DNA of 6,315 nucleotides from an uncultured delta proteobacterium. Its GTDB lineage: Bacteria; Desulfobacterota; WTBG01; CAIYCZ01. The notes below the pieces were generated by a model, which searched no databases, was not told the DNA's origin, and was given only the letters and a program-made list of their open reading frames with translations. The stretch spans positions 1 through 6,315 of the forward strand of contig CAIYCZ010000349.1 of the NCBI GenBank assembly GCA_903924805.1. The letters are read 5' to 3'. A program made the translations under genes and the position numbers. This document shows positions 5,121 to 6,315 of the stretch, piece by piece. How positions within the stretch are numbered: position 1 is the first letter of the stretch; every line of letters starts with the position of its first letter.

Positions 5121-5144
5121 GTCTCTATTTCTGCGTACATAAGT

Positions 5145-5202
5145 AAAAGGCCTGGAACCAATTACCTGCTTATTGGGTGAAAAGGTTTCAGGCCTTTTTT
5201 TT
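5145..5202 (+). terminator. Intrinsic terminator of the AOR operon
   Basis: A 15-base arm at 5145-5159 (AAAAGGCCTGGAACC) pairs with 5184-5198 with a single G-U, around a 24-base loop that can itself form a short ACC/GGT helix. A run of eight T residues (5195-5202) follows. It lies 24 bases after the stop of the last gene. Because the A-run and T-run are symmetric it may also work in the other direction. Confidence 0.9.
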
Positions 5203-5205
5203 ATA

Positions 5206-5235
5206 TTGAAAATCTTGTAGAACTTAGTAGATACT
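5206..5235 (+). promoter_or_regulatory. Weak candidate promoter for the TPR protein gene
   Basis: TTGAAA (5206-5211) and GATACT (5230-5235) are 18 bases apart just after the AOR terminator. Matches are five and four of six. It would leave an untranslated leader of roughly 135 bases that includes the octamer repeat. No better candidate was seen before the next gene. Confidence 0.3.
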
Positions 5236-5279
5236 AAGGGTTAAAGAAGGCAGGGATTCAAGTGGCCAAGCAAACTAAA

Positions 5280-5349
5280 GGCAAAAAGGTCAAAAGGTGA
5301 AGAGGCGAATTTTTTAACCTCTTAACCTCTTAGCCTATTAGCCCATTTC
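5280..5349. repeat. Octamer array with inverted second arm
   Basis: The left arm reads in 8-base steps GGCAAAAA, GGTCAAAA, GGTGAAGA, GGCGAATT (5280-5311). After the T-run (5310-5315) the right arm reads CCTCTTAA, CCTCTTAG, CCTATTAG, CCCATTTC (5318-5349), which is the same kind of unit on the opposite strand. It has the same design as the heptamer element at 1461-1550 (periodic arm, six T residues, inverted arm) but a different unit. It lies between the AOR terminator and the next gene and shows no coding potential. Confidence 0.75.
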
Positions 5350-5378
5350 ATCCTCAAACCCTCAATAGAACTGCGGCT

Positions 5379-6315
5379 ATGCAAAGAATAATTATTTTTG
5401 TACTTATGTTATTGGTCTTGTCACCTGTTAACCGGGAAGCCCGTGCCGCTTCTCTCCATGAAGCGGTACAAAAGGGGAATCAGCTCGTGCGGGAAGGAAA
5501 GCTTGACGATGCCCTTAAAACATATGTGGATGGGCAGATTGAACACTCTGATGATCCCCGCCTGAAATATAATATAGCCGCTACCCAGTATAAGATGAAA
5601 AACTACGAGGAGGCGGTAAAGGGTTTTCTTGATACTGCTGCAACCTCAAAGGACGTGAAGCTGGAGGAACAGGCACTGTATAATTGCGGCAACGCCCGGT
5701 ACCGGCAGGGAAAGCTGGAAGAGGCGATAGAATATTATAAGAAGGCACTTGGACGTAACCCTGATGACCGGGATGCCAAACACAACCTTGAGTTTGTTCA
5801 GGAAGAGTTAAAAAAGCGCATCAACGAGGCACAGGAGACCGCAAAAAAACAGGAGCAACAGCAAAAACAGGAACAGAATAATCAGCAGCAGCAACAGAAT
5901 CAGGAACAGCAACAATCCCAGCAAAAGCAGCAGCAGAATCAAGCCCAGCAAGAGGATAAGAACAAACAGCAGCAACAGCCGCAGCAGCAAAAAGAGCAGA
6001 AACAGGAAGAACAGAAAAGCGCAGGGCAGGAAGAAAAGAAACAGGAGCCTCAGGCAGGCGAGCAGCAGGAACAGCAGGGTGCGCAACAGCAGAACAGTGC
6101 CCGGGCAGAGAAAAAAGAAAACAAGTCTGATGAAACACAGTCCACCCCCACGCAGGCCCGGCAGATGACTAAAGAAGAGGCAGAGCAGTGGCTCAGCAGC
6201 ATTGAAGAGAACCGCGAAAAAGAGCTTAAAAATGTTAATCTAGAAATTGAAGTATTGAGGAATGCACTGCATCTAAAACAAGAAGCTGCTGAAGAAGGCT
6301 TGACCACAGAGGCCA
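5379..6315 (+). CDS. Secreted TPR protein with glutamine-rich segment, BatC-like (3' end outside window)
   Basis: The frame is open from ATG 5379 to the window edge, giving 312 residues with no stop. Residues 1-23 look like a signal peptide (MQR, hydrophobic IIIFVLMLLVL, ending ARA before AS), so the mature protein would be periplasmic or surface-exposed. Three TPR-like units follow at about 27-57, 60-92 and 97-141 (the last with YNCGNARYRQGKLEEAIEYYKKAL). A segment at about 155-245 is dominated by Gln, Glu, Lys and Asn, then comes an MTKEEAEQWLSSIEENREKEL motif (263-283). This order (TPRs, glutamine-rich linker, KEEAE...L...E motif) is typical of BatC-type proteins encoded with BatA/BatB/BatD in aerotolerance operons. 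The batA/batB partners are not upstream here, and downstream genes are out of view. No clear ribosome binding site precedes the ATG. The BatC label is moderately sure; the reading frame is very sure. Confidence 0.82.
   Translation, partial: MQRIIIFVLMLLVLSPVNREARAASLHEAVQKGNQLVREGKLDDALKTYVDGQIEHSDDPRLKYNIAATQYKMKNYEEAVKGFLDTAATSKDVKLEEQALYNCGNARYRQGKLEEAIEYYKKALGRNPDDRDAKHNLEFVQEELKKRINEAQETAKKQEQQQKQEQNNQQQQQNQEQQQSQQKQQQNQAQQEDKNKQQQQPQQQKEQKQEEQKSAGQEEKKQEPQAGEQQEQQGAQQQNSARAEKKENKSDETQSTPTQARQMTKEEAEQWLSSIEENREKELKNVNLEIEVLRNALHLKQEAAEEGLTTEA

Noticed and set aside
5808..6138. Leucine-rich and alanine-rich frames on the minus strand
   Set aside because: They are antisense readings of the CAG/CAA glutamine tract of the TPR protein; the poly-leucine composition is an artefact of that and there is no start context.

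Overview
The window looks like part of the chromosome of an anaerobic bacterium of moderate G+C. The main evidence is a tungsten/molybdopterin-type aldehyde:ferredoxin oxidoreductase (AOR) with a four-cluster ferredoxin subunit, plus two genes for finishing the pterin cofactor. No RNA gene or unambiguous taxonomic marker is present, so the lineage cannot be fixed. Gene content would fit a Desulfobacterota-, Nitrospirota- or Omnitrophota-like anaerobe, but that is only a guess.

Layout. (1) Positions 2-457 (+) hold the 3' end of an unrecognised helical protein. (2) Positions 458-715 are a convergent gap filled mostly by an imperfect inverted, AT-rich periodic repeat. (3) Positions 716-1453 (-) encode a MoeB/ThiF/HesA-type adenylyltransferase, and 1549-1863 (-) a MoaD/ThiS-type sulfur carrier. 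A heptamer array turning into its own inverted copy separates them. (4) Positions 1864-2374 form a divergent regulatory region. It has a near-consensus minus-strand promoter for the moaD-like gene. On the plus strand it has a structured leader (about 2101-2184) followed by a strong intrinsic terminator (2200-2246), an architecture expected of a riboswitch or attenuator. (5) Positions 2375-2875, 2880-4844 and 4878-5120 (+) form one operon: polyferredoxin, AOR catalytic subunit, and an 80-residue protein of unknown function, closed by a strong terminator at 5145-5202. (6) Positions 5203-5378 carry a third periodic inverted repeat. (7) From 5379 to the window edge runs a secreted or periplasmic TPR protein with a very glutamine-rich segment, resembling BatC-type proteins.

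How it fits together. The MoeB-like enzyme would adenylate the C-terminus of the MoaD-like carrier, which then supplies sulfur for the pterin dithiolene. The resulting cofactor would be inserted into the AOR subunit, which oxidises aldehydes (or reduces acids or a related substrate) and passes electrons through its own [4Fe-4S] cluster into the four clusters of the ferredoxin subunit. No flavin/NAD subunit is encoded next to it. The leader in front of the operon is well placed to couple AOR expression to cofactor or metal availability. The best leads are that leader RNA, the unprocessed-looking tail of the MoaD-like carrier, the unknown 80-residue operon member, and the three periodic inverted arrays that fill nearly every non-promoter intergenic gap.
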